A DNA stretch of 44,790 nucleotides from Actinomycetes bacterium. GTDB taxonomy: Bacteria; Actinomycetota; CALGFH01. The DNA is taken from the NCBI GenBank assembly GCA_036000965.1, contig DASYUT010000315.1:1-44790 (forward strand), in the 5' to 3' direction. A model generated the notes under the pieces. It was not told the origin of the DNA, ran no database searches, and worked only from the letters and a program-made list of their open reading frames with translations. This document shows, piece by piece, positions 1 through 6,572 of this stretch. Position 1 is the first letter of the stretch, and the number at the start of each line of letters is the position of its first letter. A program made the translations under genes and the position numbers.

Positions 1-141
1 CTCGCCGCACTTCAAGTTCCAGAACGACCAGACCGCCTACCGCATCATCGAGCGCGTCGACGGCCGCCCGTGGCTCAACTCGCCCATCACGCCCAAGAAC
101 AGCTCCGCGACCCTCAGCCCCATCGTCACCCTGCTCAGCGC
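1..141. repeat. Terminal direct repeat (contig circularisation overlap), left copy
   Basis: These 141 bases are identical to 44650-44790. The repeat lies wholly inside the capsid gene, and joining the two copies keeps that gene in frame. This is what an assembler produces when a circular or circularly permuted molecule is cut open with an overlap of one k-mer; 141 is a common largest k-mer. A true phage terminal repeat would seldom sit within the capsid reading frame. Confidence 0.95.
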
Positions 142-145
142 CTGA
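1..145 (+). CDS. Major capsid protein, C-terminal end (continues from 43424-44790)
   Basis: The last codons of the HK97-fold capsid gene, which begins at 43424 at the other end of the window. In frame it ends with the TGA at 143-145. It is partial only because the circle was cut here. See the entry at 43424 for the description. Confidence 0.93.
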   Translation, partial: SPHFKFQNDQTAYRIIERVDGRPWLNSPITPKNSSATLSPIVTLLSA

Positions 146-209
146 CCCTGCCCGCCCAGCGCGGCTCAATGGCCGGCAGTAACGCCCCGGCCGGGAAGGA
201 ACCACCACC

Positions 210-731
210 ATGGGAGTCAAGGGACTCGGCCGGGTCTTCGACATCGGCTCCGTCGTCGTGCCGGTCGCCGACCTCGCCGCCGGCGCCAACACCGGCCACC
301 GGATCCACCTCAAGAACTACGACGGCGTGTGCTTCGTCTGCTACATGGGCGCGGTCTCGGCCGGCACCGACACCTTCGTCCCGGACCTGCAGTGCCACAA
401 CGCCGCGACCGGCGGCACCTCGCAGGACCTCGACACCACGACCACCTGGTACCACAAGAGCGAGGCCACCCTCGACGGCGACGAGACCTGGACCAAGGTC
501 ACCCAGGCCGCCGCCAGCGAGGTCTCCCTGACCGGCGCCACCTACGCCGCCTTGCAGATGATCGTCGCGTTCGAGGTGCTCGGCGCGAGCCTGCCCGACG
601 GGTTCGAGTGGGTGTCGGTGGACCTGCCCGACGCCGGCGCCGGCGGCACCCGGCCCGGCTGCATTCTGGCGATCATGTTCGGCCTGAACGTGCAGCGGGC
701 GCCGGAGAACCTGGCCCAGCCCAACGCCTGA
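210..731 (+). CDS. Probable head decoration / capsid-associated protein
   Basis: A 173-residue protein starting at ATG 210 behind GGAAGGA. It has no signal peptide or membrane segment and looks all-beta, with many Thr, Gly and Val. Its C-terminus (VQRAPENLAQPNA) resembles small proteins coded just after the capsid gene in many actinophages. The position directly downstream of the capsid gene supports a role on the outer head surface or in head stabilisation. Function is inferred from position; no catalytic motif is visible. Confidence 0.6.
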   Translation: MGVKGLGRVFDIGSVVVPVADLAAGANTGHRIHLKNYDGVCFVCYMGAVSAGTDTFVPDLQCHNAATGGTSQDLDTTTTWYHKSEATLDGDETWTKVTQAAASEVSLTGATYAALQMIVAFEVLGASLPDGFEWVSVDLPDAGAGGTRPGCILAIMFGLNVQRAPENLAQPNA

Positions 732-748
732 CCCGACAGGGGACCGGA

Positions 749-1111
749 ATGCTGCTGGTCTGCCGGAGGTGCACGACGCGGTACGCGGTGGGGCTGCCCT
801 ACTGCCCGCAGTGCACCTCCACCGACCACACCATCGAGGGTGAGGAGGACCAGGTGGCCAAGATCACCACGCACGGCGGCCCCAGCAACGCCGCCGAGGA
901 GGCCGCCCTAGAGGCGGCCACGGAGGGAGGTGAGCAGTCATCTCCTGGGAGCAGCTCACCAGCATCCTCCGAGAAGCCCGAGAAGAACGACGGGCCGAGC
1001 TCGCCCAGCCGCCGCAGGCCTGCCCGAACGACGGGGAACCGCTCACAGAAGGACCAGGAGGAGTCCGCTTCTGCACCTTCGACGGGTGGGAGTGGCCCCG
1101 CGACGACATGA
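749..1111 (+). CDS. Zinc-ribbon head-region protein
   Basis: Starts at ATG 749 after a GGACCGGA leader. The N-terminus holds two knuckles, C5-x2-C8 and C19-x2-C22, typical of a zinc ribbon, followed by the ITTHGGPSNAAEEAALEA segment that is recurrent in actinophage head-region proteins. The last 60 or so residues are low complexity (Ser, Pro, Arg) and are read through a region where another frame holds a better protein (940-1125). That tail may therefore be genuine overlap or the mark of an indel. The role is unknown; structural or assembly association is inferred from context. Confidence 0.6.
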   Translation: MLLVCRRCTTRYAVGLPYCPQCTSTDHTIEGEEDQVAKITTHGGPSNAAEEAALEAATEGGEQSSPGSSSPASSEKPEKNDGPSSPSRRRPARTTGNRSQKDQEESASAPSTGGSGPATT

Positions 1112-1125
1112 GGCCGAGCGCCTGA
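940..1125 (+). CDS. Small conserved head-region protein with apparent ATC start
   Basis: This frame encodes 61 residues beginning ISWEQLTSILREAREERR, then ACPNDGEPL and RFCTFDGWEWP. This is the pattern of a short family found between capsid and connector genes in actinophages, with a degenerate zinc-knuckle look. The frame has no ATG, GTG or TTG at the expected place. A TGA at 931-933 closes it upstream, and an ATC at 940 stands 5-6 bases after a strong ribosome site (GGAGGTGAG, about 926-934). ATC initiation, or a mutated or misread ATG, is the simplest reading. It overlaps the end of the zinc-ribbon gene in another frame. Confidence 0.6.
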   Translation: MSWEQLTSILREAREERRAELAQPPQACPNDGEPLTEGPGGVRFCTFDGWEWPRDDMRPSA

Positions 1126-1145
1126 CAACCGCATAGCAACATCCC

Positions 1146-1157
1146 GGGCGAAAGCCC
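1146..1157 (+). other. GAAA-tetraloop hairpin upstream of HNH gene
   Basis: GGGC-GAAA-GCCC forms a perfect 4-bp stem capped by a GNRA tetraloop in the 55-base gap before the HNH gene. It may be a trace of a mobile-intron structure or a simple transcript element. No complete intron core was recognised. Confidence 0.35.
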
Positions 1158-1180
1158 TAGGACAGAAAGCGAGTCAAGGG

Positions 1181-1510
1181 ATGGGGCACGTTGGTGTCGC
1201 CCTGCATGGGCACGCCGCGCCTTCAACGGGCGGGCGGACGCCCACGTACTACTCCTGGCAGAACATGATCGCCAGGTGCCGCTACCCCAGCGTCCCCTCC
1301 TATCCCCGCTACGGCGGCCGCGGGATCACCGTCTGCCGGCGGTGGCTGTCGTTCGAGAACTTCCTGGCCGACATGGGCGAGCGGCCCGAGGGCATGACGC
1401 TGGACCGCATCGACAACGACGGCCATTACGATCCGGGCAACTGCCGCTGGGCTACACGGAGCGCCCAGCAGCGCCACCGGTCCAAGAATGCTGCTGGGCG
1501 GTGGGTCTGA
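1181..1510 (+). CDS. HNH-type (homing) endonuclease
   Basis: The 109-residue product contains YYSWQNMIARC, a YGGRGI-x-VC-x-RW segment and the hallmark LDRIDNDGHYDPGNCRWAT. In freestanding HNH nucleases of phages this carries the catalytic Asp/Asn and the metal-binding site. Start is ATG 1181 behind CAAGGG. It sits between two head genes and overlaps the start of the next gene, so it looks like a late insertion that has been fitted into the operon. Expected activity is DNA nicking or cleavage with self-propagation; this is inferred from the family. Confidence 0.8.
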   Translation: MGHVGVALHGHAAPSTGGRTPTYYSWQNMIARCRYPSVPSYPRYGGRGITVCRRWLSFENFLADMGERPEGMTLDRIDNDGHYDPGNCRWATRSAQQRHRSKNAAGRWV

Positions 1511-2550
1511 CGGGGATCTGGTACGCGACCCGCGAGGACGTCAAGCGCGCCCTCGACGCGGCCGAGACGGCCCGCAATGACGCGCAGGTCGACCGGGCGA
1601 TCGAGTCGGGCTCCCGCACGATCGAGGGTCTGACCCACCGCCGCTTCTACCCTGAGCTCGCGACCCGGTACTTCCCCTGGCCGAACCACCAGCATGCTCG
1701 GCCGTGGCGGCTGTGGCTCGACCAGCACGAGCTCATCAGCGTCACCACGCTGGTCGCTGGCGGGACCACCATCCCGGCCACGGATTACTTCCTGGAGCCG
1801 GCCAACGACGGCCCGCCCTACACCCACGTCGAGATCGACCTGGCCTCAGGCTCGGCGTTCGCCGCCGGGAGCACCCACCAGCGCGCCATCGCCATCACCG
1901 GCCTGTTCGGCCACTCCGCCGACGAGGCACCCGCTGGCGCGCTCGCCGAAGCCCTCGACGGGAGCGAGACCGGCGTGGACGTCACCGACTCCTCCCTGGT
2001 CGGCGTCGGCACCATCCTCAAGTGCGAGGCCGAGCGGATGCTGGTCACCGGCCGCTCCATGCTCGACACCGGGCAGAACAGCTCCGCGCTGACCGCGTCC
2101 AGCTCGGACGTGGCCATCACCGGGATCACGGCCGGGACGATCAAGGTCGGCGAGGTCCTCTTGGTCGACTCGGAGCGGATGCTGGTGGTGGACGTGGCCG
2201 GGACCACGCTGACGGTGAAGCGGGCGTGGGACGGCTCGGCGCTGGCCGCCCACTCCGGTGGCGCCGACATCTACGCGCCCCGCTCGCTGACCGTGACCCG
2301 GGGCGCGCTCGGCACCACCGCGGCCACCCACGCCGACGCGACGGCCCTGACCAAGCACGTTGTGCCGGCGCTGGTCCGGGACCTCGCCATCGCCGAGGCG
2401 ATCAACCAGCTGCAGCAGGAAACCTCCGGCTACGCCCGCGTGATCGGCGAGGGCGAGAACGCCCGCGAGGGCACCGGCCGGAGCCTGTTCGACCTGCGCC
2501 GCGACACGATCACCGCCTACGGTCGCAAGGCCCGAGCGAGGGCCGTGTAG
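1501..2550 (+). CDS. Head-tail connector / adaptor protein
   Basis: A 349-residue protein whose first 130 residues (WYATREDVKRALD, IEGLTHRRFYPELATRYF, RPWRLWLDQHELISVTTL) match the pattern of actinophage head-tail connector proteins placed after the capsid gene. The middle is a long beta-rich region with repeated ERMLV motifs, and the end is helical. The start is taken as GTG 1501, which overlaps the HNH stop codon. No good ribosome site precedes it, so translation may be coupled or the true start slightly different. The role is joining the filled head to the tail. Confidence 0.72.
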   Translation: MGLTGIWYATREDVKRALDAAETARNDAQVDRAIESGSRTIEGLTHRRFYPELATRYFPWPNHQHARPWRLWLDQHELISVTTLVAGGTTIPATDYFLEPANDGPPYTHVEIDLASGSAFAAGSTHQRAIAITGLFGHSADEAPAGALAEALDGSETGVDVTDSSLVGVGTILKCEAERMLVTGRSMLDTGQNSSALTASSSDVAITGITAGTIKVGEVLLVDSERMLVVDVAGTTLTVKRAWDGSALAAHSGGADIYAPRSLTVTRGALGTTAATHADATALTKHVVPALVRDLAIAEAINQLQQETSGYARVIGEGENAREGTGRSLFDLRRDTITAYGRKARARAV

Positions 2551-2964
2551 ATGGCCACGCGGATCCGGGTCTCCACCGGCGGCGTCGAGGTCCGCGGCCC
2601 GATGTTCGACGGCCGCGACGTCCCGATCATGAACGCCTTCTTCCGCGACGCCAAGAAGCTGGTCACCGATGCCGGCGAGGAGCAGGTCCGCCAGCGGGTC
2701 AACCGCCGCGCCAAGCACCCGACCAACAGCTTCGCCAGCGCGGTCACGACCAAGGACTTCGCCAAGGGCAAGACGATCATCGCCGACTACCCGCAGGTGT
2801 TGTACGGGCCGTGGCTGGAAGGCACCTCGAGCAGGAACGCCTCGACGCGGTTCAAGGGCTACAAGCTGTTCCGCCTCACCCGCAACTGGCTGCGGAAGCA
2901 CCTCACCGCGATCATCCAGGAGCGCCTCGACCGGGCCGTCGCCGAGCTCAACGGGGGCCACTGA
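2551..2964 (+). CDS. Head closure / tail-joining protein (HK97 gp10-like)
   Basis: 137 residues, ATG 2551 immediately after the previous stop. It is basic, with the segment YGPWLEGTSSRNASTRFKGY and a helical C-terminus. Small basic proteins of this type precede the tail terminator in HK97-like phages and act in the neck. Overlap of its stop with the next ATG (TGATG) indicates translational coupling. The neck role is inferred from order and similarity of pattern. Confidence 0.68.
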   Translation: MATRIRVSTGGVEVRGPMFDGRDVPIMNAFFRDAKKLVTDAGEEQVRQRVNRRAKHPTNSFASAVTTKDFAKGKTIIADYPQVLYGPWLEGTSSRNASTRFKGYKLFRLTRNWLRKHLTAIIQERLDRAVAELNGGH

Positions 2965-3422
2965 TGGCCTTGGGCGCCAGCCCGATCCTGGCCGCCGCCG
3001 AGAGCCACGCGCTGGCCTTGGGGCGGTTCGACCGGGTGAACCGCCACGAGCCGAAATCGGCGCCCGGCAACGGCCTCTCGGCGGCCATCTGGGTGCAGAG
3101 CATCCGGCCGGTCGCGGCCGCGTCGGGCCTGGACTCGACCACCGCCCGCCTCGAGCTGTCGGTCCGCGTGTACCTGGGCATGCTGCACGAGCCGCAGGAC
3201 GAGATCGACACCCTGATTCTCGAGGCGGTCGATGCGCTGATGGCCGCCTACTCGGGCGACTTCGAGCTGGGCGGGCTGGTCCGCGACGTGGACCTGCTCG
3301 GTGAGCATGGCGACCCGCTCGCCGCCGACGCCGGCTACTTGGAGCAGGACAAGAAGATCTACCGCGTGATGGTCGTCACCCTCCCCCTGCTGGTCAACGA
3401 CTTGTGGAGCCAGGCGCCATGA
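2964..3422 (+). CDS. Tail terminator / tail completion protein
   Basis: 152 residues from ATG 2964. The protein shows the conserved actinophage pattern ALGASPILAA, HEPKSAPGNGLSAAIWV, VYLGMLHEPQDEID, VDALMAAYSGDFELGG and VDLLGEHG-x-PL. These proteins cap the tail tube and bind the neck. Position between the head-closure and tail-tube genes agrees. High confidence in family, moderate in exact role. Confidence 0.78.
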   Translation: MALGASPILAAAESHALALGRFDRVNRHEPKSAPGNGLSAAIWVQSIRPVAAASGLDSTTARLELSVRVYLGMLHEPQDEIDTLILEAVDALMAAYSGDFELGGLVRDVDLLGEHGDPLAADAGYLEQDKKIYRVMVVTLPLLVNDLWSQAP

Positions 3423-3730
3423 ATGCTGCTGTCGATCCCCCCGTGGTCATGGTGTCCCCGACCGTCATGGACGGCACCGTGGTCCGCTGGTACCGCTCGG
3501 TCGCCGCCGCCGAGATCAGTCGGGCGTCGCTGAGCGCCTCCTGCCGGGGCGTCGCCGTCCACGAGGAGCTCCTCACCGATGTTCCCCCAGCGTGGGTGGA
3601 GCAGGCCGTGAAGGCGTACCAGACGCTCGCCGCCAACCCCCGGGCCGACCTCGGCGGGCTGGCCACGCACCACCACCGCAGGTTCATGAACGGCCCGATC
3701 GTGCCGGTCGCAGAGGGAGCAAGCACATGA
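3419..3730 (+). CDS. Hypothetical protein in neck-tail region
   Basis: 103 residues from ATG 3419, overlapping the previous stop as ATGA. The next gene again overlaps as ATGA at 3727. It has no recognisable motif. The unbroken overlaps place it in the structural operon, perhaps as an assembly factor. Confidence 0.6.
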   Translation: MNAAVDPPVVMVSPTVMDGTVVRWYRSVAAAEISRASLSASCRGVAVHEELLTDVPPAWVEQAVKAYQTLAANPRADLGGLATHHHRRFMNGPIVPVAEGAST

Positions 3731-4344
3731 CGTTCCGGGACCAGGGCAACAAGCGGTTCCCCGCCGACCTGCGCAAGGAGATCTGGGACCTTGCCGAGCT
3801 GTTCGCCGATACCCGCGCGGGCGGGAGCGACCCGACGCAGCAGAACCTGCTCGGCTGGTCGTATGACCCGCAGATCGGCAGCGGCAACTCGGTCATCGGC
3901 GGTGGCGTCGAGTACCTGACCCGGGTGGTGCCGGTCCGGGACGGCACCGTCAAGAACGTCACCCTGGGCCTGCACTCGGTCGGGGTCACCCTGACCTCGG
4001 GCCAGTGCTTCGCCGGCCTCCGGGACCGCAGCGGCAACCTGCTCGGCAAGACGGTCAGCCAGCACACCAACTGGGCTTCGGGCCTGTTCGAGAAGAAGAT
4101 GGCCCTGGACGTCCCCGTCGACGTGCTCGGCGGCGTCCCGGTCTACGTGTGCTTTGTCGCCAACGGCTCGACGCTGCCAGGGTTCGCCCGGCTCTCGACC
4201 TCCGACGTCATCAACGCCGGGTGCATCGCCGGGCAGGGCCGCAGCATGTATTCGGGCGGCGGCCTGACCGACCTCCCAGCCAGCGTCACCATGCCGGGGC
4301 TCGGCATGACCAACGTCGTCGGCTGGTGGGCGGCGATCAGCTGA
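3727..4344 (+). CDS. Probable beta-sandwich virion protein (decoration or fibre-like)
   Basis: 205 residues from ATG 3727. The N-terminal 60 residues are polar. The rest resembles the actinophage jelly-roll pattern in which a Cys/Gly-rich stretch (CFAGLRDRSGNLLGKT), a KKMALDVP segment and VPVYVCFVANGS form beta strands. Such modules occur in head fibres and minor tail proteins. Its position between tail terminator and tail tube suggests a virion-surface role. Function is inferred. Confidence 0.5.
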   Translation: MTFRDQGNKRFPADLRKEIWDLAELFADTRAGGSDPTQQNLLGWSYDPQIGSGNSVIGGGVEYLTRVVPVRDGTVKNVTLGLHSVGVTLTSGQCFAGLRDRSGNLLGKTVSQHTNWASGLFEKKMALDVPVDVLGGVPVYVCFVANGSTLPGFARLSTSDVINAGCIAGQGRSMYSGGGLTDLPASVTMPGLGMTNVVGWWAAIS

Positions 4345-4384
4345 TGGCTAATCTCCGAGACTGTTCGGAAAGGGGCTGCTAGGG

Positions 4385-5122
4385 GTGCCTAAGAGTGCGG
4401 GCCTCGGGGATAACCTCTACGTCGCGGGTTATGACCTGTCCGGCGACATCGGCGCGCTCGACTCGATCTCCGGCGGCCCGTCGCCGCTCGAGGTCACCGG
4501 GATCGACAAGTCCGGGTACGAGCGCATCGGCGGGGCGCGCGACGGCGGCATCGAGTTCACCGCGTTCTTCAACAAGGCGACCGACCGGGCCCACCCGCGC
4601 CTCAAGCTGCTCCCCACGACGGACGCGATCGTCAGCTACCTCCGCGGGACCGCCCTGGGCGGGCAGGCCGCCTGCCTGGTCGGCAAGCAGCTCAACTACG
4701 ACGGCAACCGCGGCGAGGACGGCTCCCTGACCTTCAAGGTCGCCGCCAAGGCCAACGGCTTCGGGCTGGAGTGGGGCCGCACCCTCACCGCCGGGAAGCG
4801 GACCGACTCGGCACCGACCAACGGGACCGGGGTCGACCTCACCACCGTCTCGACCACCTTCGGCTGGCAGGCCTACCTGCACGTCTTCGCGTTCGCCGGC
4901 ACCAGCGTGACGGTGACCTTGCAGGACTCCGCCGACGACAGCTCCTACGCCAACCTGGCCGGCGGGGCGTTCACCGCCGCGAGCGGGGTGACCTCGGAGC
5001 GGCTCGCCGGCGCCGGCGGCGCCACCGTCCGCCGCTACCTCCGCGCGATCACCTCCGGCACCTTCTCCAACGCCGTGATCGCCGTCGTGTTCGTGCGGAA
5101 CGAGACGGCGGTGGTGTTCTAG
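4385..5122 (+). CDS. Major tail protein (tail tube), 245 aa
   Basis: Starts at GTG 4385 after AAAGGGGCTGCTAGG. The sequence GLGDNLYVAGYDLSGDIGAL, VTGIDKSGYERIGG, DGGIEFTAFFN and the C-terminal beta region (VFAFAGTSVTVTLQDSADDS) fit a tail-tube-type protein of high-GC actinophages, with an extra Ig-like or beta C-terminal domain. It is the larger of two tube-type proteins here (see 5581). Confidence 0.75.
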   Translation: MPKSAGLGDNLYVAGYDLSGDIGALDSISGGPSPLEVTGIDKSGYERIGGARDGGIEFTAFFNKATDRAHPRLKLLPTTDAIVSYLRGTALGGQAACLVGKQLNYDGNRGEDGSLTFKVAAKANGFGLEWGRTLTAGKRTDSAPTNGTGVDLTTVSTTFGWQAYLHVFAFAGTSVTVTLQDSADDSSYANLAGGAFTAASGVTSERLAGAGGATVRRYLRAITSGTFSNAVIAVVFVRNETAVVF

Positions 5123-5173
5123 GTGTGGCAACCGCCCCTCAATCGCGTCGCGCCCCGCATGGAGGCGCACGAG

Positions 5174-5575
5174 ATGAAGACGTACCAGGTCGTCGCGCCG
5201 CTGGCGTCGCACTGGCGGCCGGCGTCGTGCGCCGAGGTCGACTGCCCGCACTTCCTGAGCGGGTGGCGGACCGTGCTCGACACGGCCTCCCAGGGGGAGC
5301 TGGTCAAGGCCGTGATGGAGAGCGGGCGGAAGCCTTCGGCGGTCTTGCGCGAAGGCAGCACGATCACGTTCGTGTTCGAGCCGGGAACGCCGTGCTTCAA
5401 GGCCAGCCAGCACCGGGTTCCCCTCGAGCGGGAGCCGCTCTACCTGGTGCGGGGGGGTGACTGGCGCGGCAACCCGCGCGGCACCCCGCTCCGCCGCCAC
5501 GTCCGCCCGGACGACTGGGTGGACGACTTCGCCACCCACCAGCAGGACCTCGCCGACCGCCTAGAAAGGGGCTGA
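5174..5575 (+). CDS. Conserved tail-region protein, cysteine/histidine-rich
   Basis: 133 residues from ATG 5174, chosen because GGAG lies nine bases upstream; GTG 5123 would add 17 residues. Motifs HWRPASCAEVDCPHFLSGW, GTPCFKASQHRVPLER and GGDWRGNPRGTPLRRHVRP-x-DWVDDFATHQ are those of a conserved family placed between the two tail-tube genes of many actinophages. It lacks a known enzymatic role; a chaperone or adaptor role in tail assembly is plausible. Confidence 0.7.
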   Translation: MKTYQVVAPLASHWRPASCAEVDCPHFLSGWRTVLDTASQGELVKAVMESGRKPSAVLREGSTITFVFEPGTPCFKASQHRVPLEREPLYLVRGGDWRGNPRGTPLRRHVRPDDWVDDFATHQQDLADRLERG

Positions 5576-5580
5576 GCACG

Positions 5581-5988
5581 TTGGCTAAAGAATCCGGATT
5601 GGGCTGGACGACGCTCTCCGTCGACGACTCGGGCGGCAGCGTCCAGGCCATCAAGAACGACGTGACCAACTTCGAGTTCGCCACCCCGCGGGAAGAGCAG
5701 GACGTCACCGGGGTCGACAAGAGCGCGGTGGAGCGGCTGCTGCTCCTGGCCGACTTCTCCATCCAGCTCAACGGCGTCTTCAACGACGCCGCCGGCGCCT
5801 CCCACGCGGTGTTCAAGACCGTCCCGTCGACCTCAGTGGCGCGCACGACCTCGCTGGCGATCTCCGGGCAGACCCTCAACAACGAGGTGCTCTACACCGA
5901 CTACCAGATGACCCGCAGCGAAAAGGGCGAACTCACCTGGCAGGCGCCTGGGGCGCTGGCCGATGGCGCCGTCCCAACCTGGTCATAA
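5581..5988 (+). CDS. Second tail-tube-type protein, 135 aa
   Basis: Starts at TTG 5581 after GAAAGGGGCTGAGCACG. The pattern GLGWTTLSVDDSGGSVQAIKND, FEFATPREEQDVTGVDKSA, LLLADFSIQLNGVFND and TLNNEVLYTDY is typical of small tail-tube proteins. Both this and the 245-residue protein share the VTG-x-DKS tube motif, so the tube may use both or one may be tail-tip or terminator-proximal. Confidence 0.75.
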   Translation: MAKESGLGWTTLSVDDSGGSVQAIKNDVTNFEFATPREEQDVTGVDKSAVERLLLLADFSIQLNGVFNDAAGASHAVFKTVPSTSVARTTSLAISGQTLNNEVLYTDYQMTRSEKGELTWQAPGALADGAVPTWS

Positions 5989-5997
5989 AGGACGAGC

Positions 5998-6417
5998 ATG
6001 GGCTACCGGCCGAAGCGGAAGGTCTACCGGCTGACCTTCGAGGACGAGGACATGGGCGGCCTGGTCGTCCGTGCCCACTCGACCTCGCTGGGTGGCCTGC
6101 TCGCCGCCCTGGGGATCCTGACGATCGACACCGACGACCTCAGCGCGGAGGACCTCGCCAAGCTCGGAGAGCTGTTCCGCACCTTCGCCGCTGCGCTGGT
6201 CGAGTGGAACGTCGAGGACGAGGCGGGCCAGCCGGTCCCGGCGACCTTCGAGGGCCTCGCGTCGCAGGACGCCGACTTCGTCCTGGTCATCGTCCGGGCC
6301 TGGGCAGAGGCCATCTCCGGTGTGCCGGCCCCTTTAGGGCCGCCCTCACCCGATGGCAGGCCGTCCCCGGCGCCGTCGATCCCGATGGAGGCGTTGTCAC
6401 AGAACCAGGCGAGCTGA
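5998..6417 (+). CDS. Tail assembly chaperone, short form (gpG-like)
   Basis: 139 residues from ATG 5998. It contains an acidic N-terminal domain (LTFEDEDMGGLVVRA), a helical middle and a low-complexity tail ending SIPMEALSQNQAS. It lies just before the tape measure gene, where tail chaperones are coded. The slippery heptamer C CCT TTA at 6330-6336 is in its frame, and ribosomes shifting there make the long form. Confidence 0.82.
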   Translation: MGYRPKRKVYRLTFEDEDMGGLVVRAHSTSLGGLLAALGILTIDTDDLSAEDLAKLGELFRTFAAALVEWNVEDEAGQPVPATFEGLASQDADFVLVIVRAWAEAISGVPAPLGPPSPDGRPSPAPSIPMEALSQNQAS

Positions 6418-6569
6418 GCCAAGCGCGATTCATCCTCGGGCTGTGCGAGCGGTTCGGCAAGCTGCCCAGCGAGGTGCTAGCCGAGGATGCCGAGCTGCTC
6501 CGGCTGCTCAGGATCGAGGACCTCGGCAGGCCCGACGTGGATCCGGAGCTGATGGCCGAGGGGAGGTGA
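5998..6569 (+). CDS. Tail assembly chaperone, frameshifted long form (gpGT-like)
   Basis: After C CCT TTA (6330-6336) a -1 shift continues in the overlapping frame to the TGA at 6567-6569, giving about 190 residues: 113 from the first frame and 77 from the second. The added part carries QARFILGLCERFGKLPSEVL and EDAELLRLLRIEDLG, the conserved T-domain pattern. No good independent start precedes this second frame. As in lambda gpG/gpGT, the long form would bind the tape measure and recruit tube subunits. Confidence 0.8.
6330..6336 (+). promoter_or_regulatory. Programmed -1 frameshift site (C CCT TTA)
   Basis: The heptamer follows X XXY YYZ exactly and is in register with the first frame (GCC CCT TTA). 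The downstream sequence GGGCCGCCCTCACCCGATGG is GC-rich and could form a stimulatory structure. Confidence 0.82.
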
Positions 6570-6572
6570 GCG

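Noticed and set aside
1-141. Terminal direct repeat as a genuine phage end
   Set aside because: It lies in the capsid gene and matches a typical assembler k-mer; circular closure explains it fully.
930-1136. GTG-started frame over the small head-region gene
   Set aside because: It has a ribosome-like sequence overlapping its start but gives an Arg/Pro-rich product, whereas the neighbouring frame at 940 gives a recognisable phage family.
1704-3422. Long plus-strand frame over connector and neck genes
   Set aside because: Only its last 152 codons (2964-3422) are real (tail terminator); the rest is an Arg-rich shadow of the connector gene.
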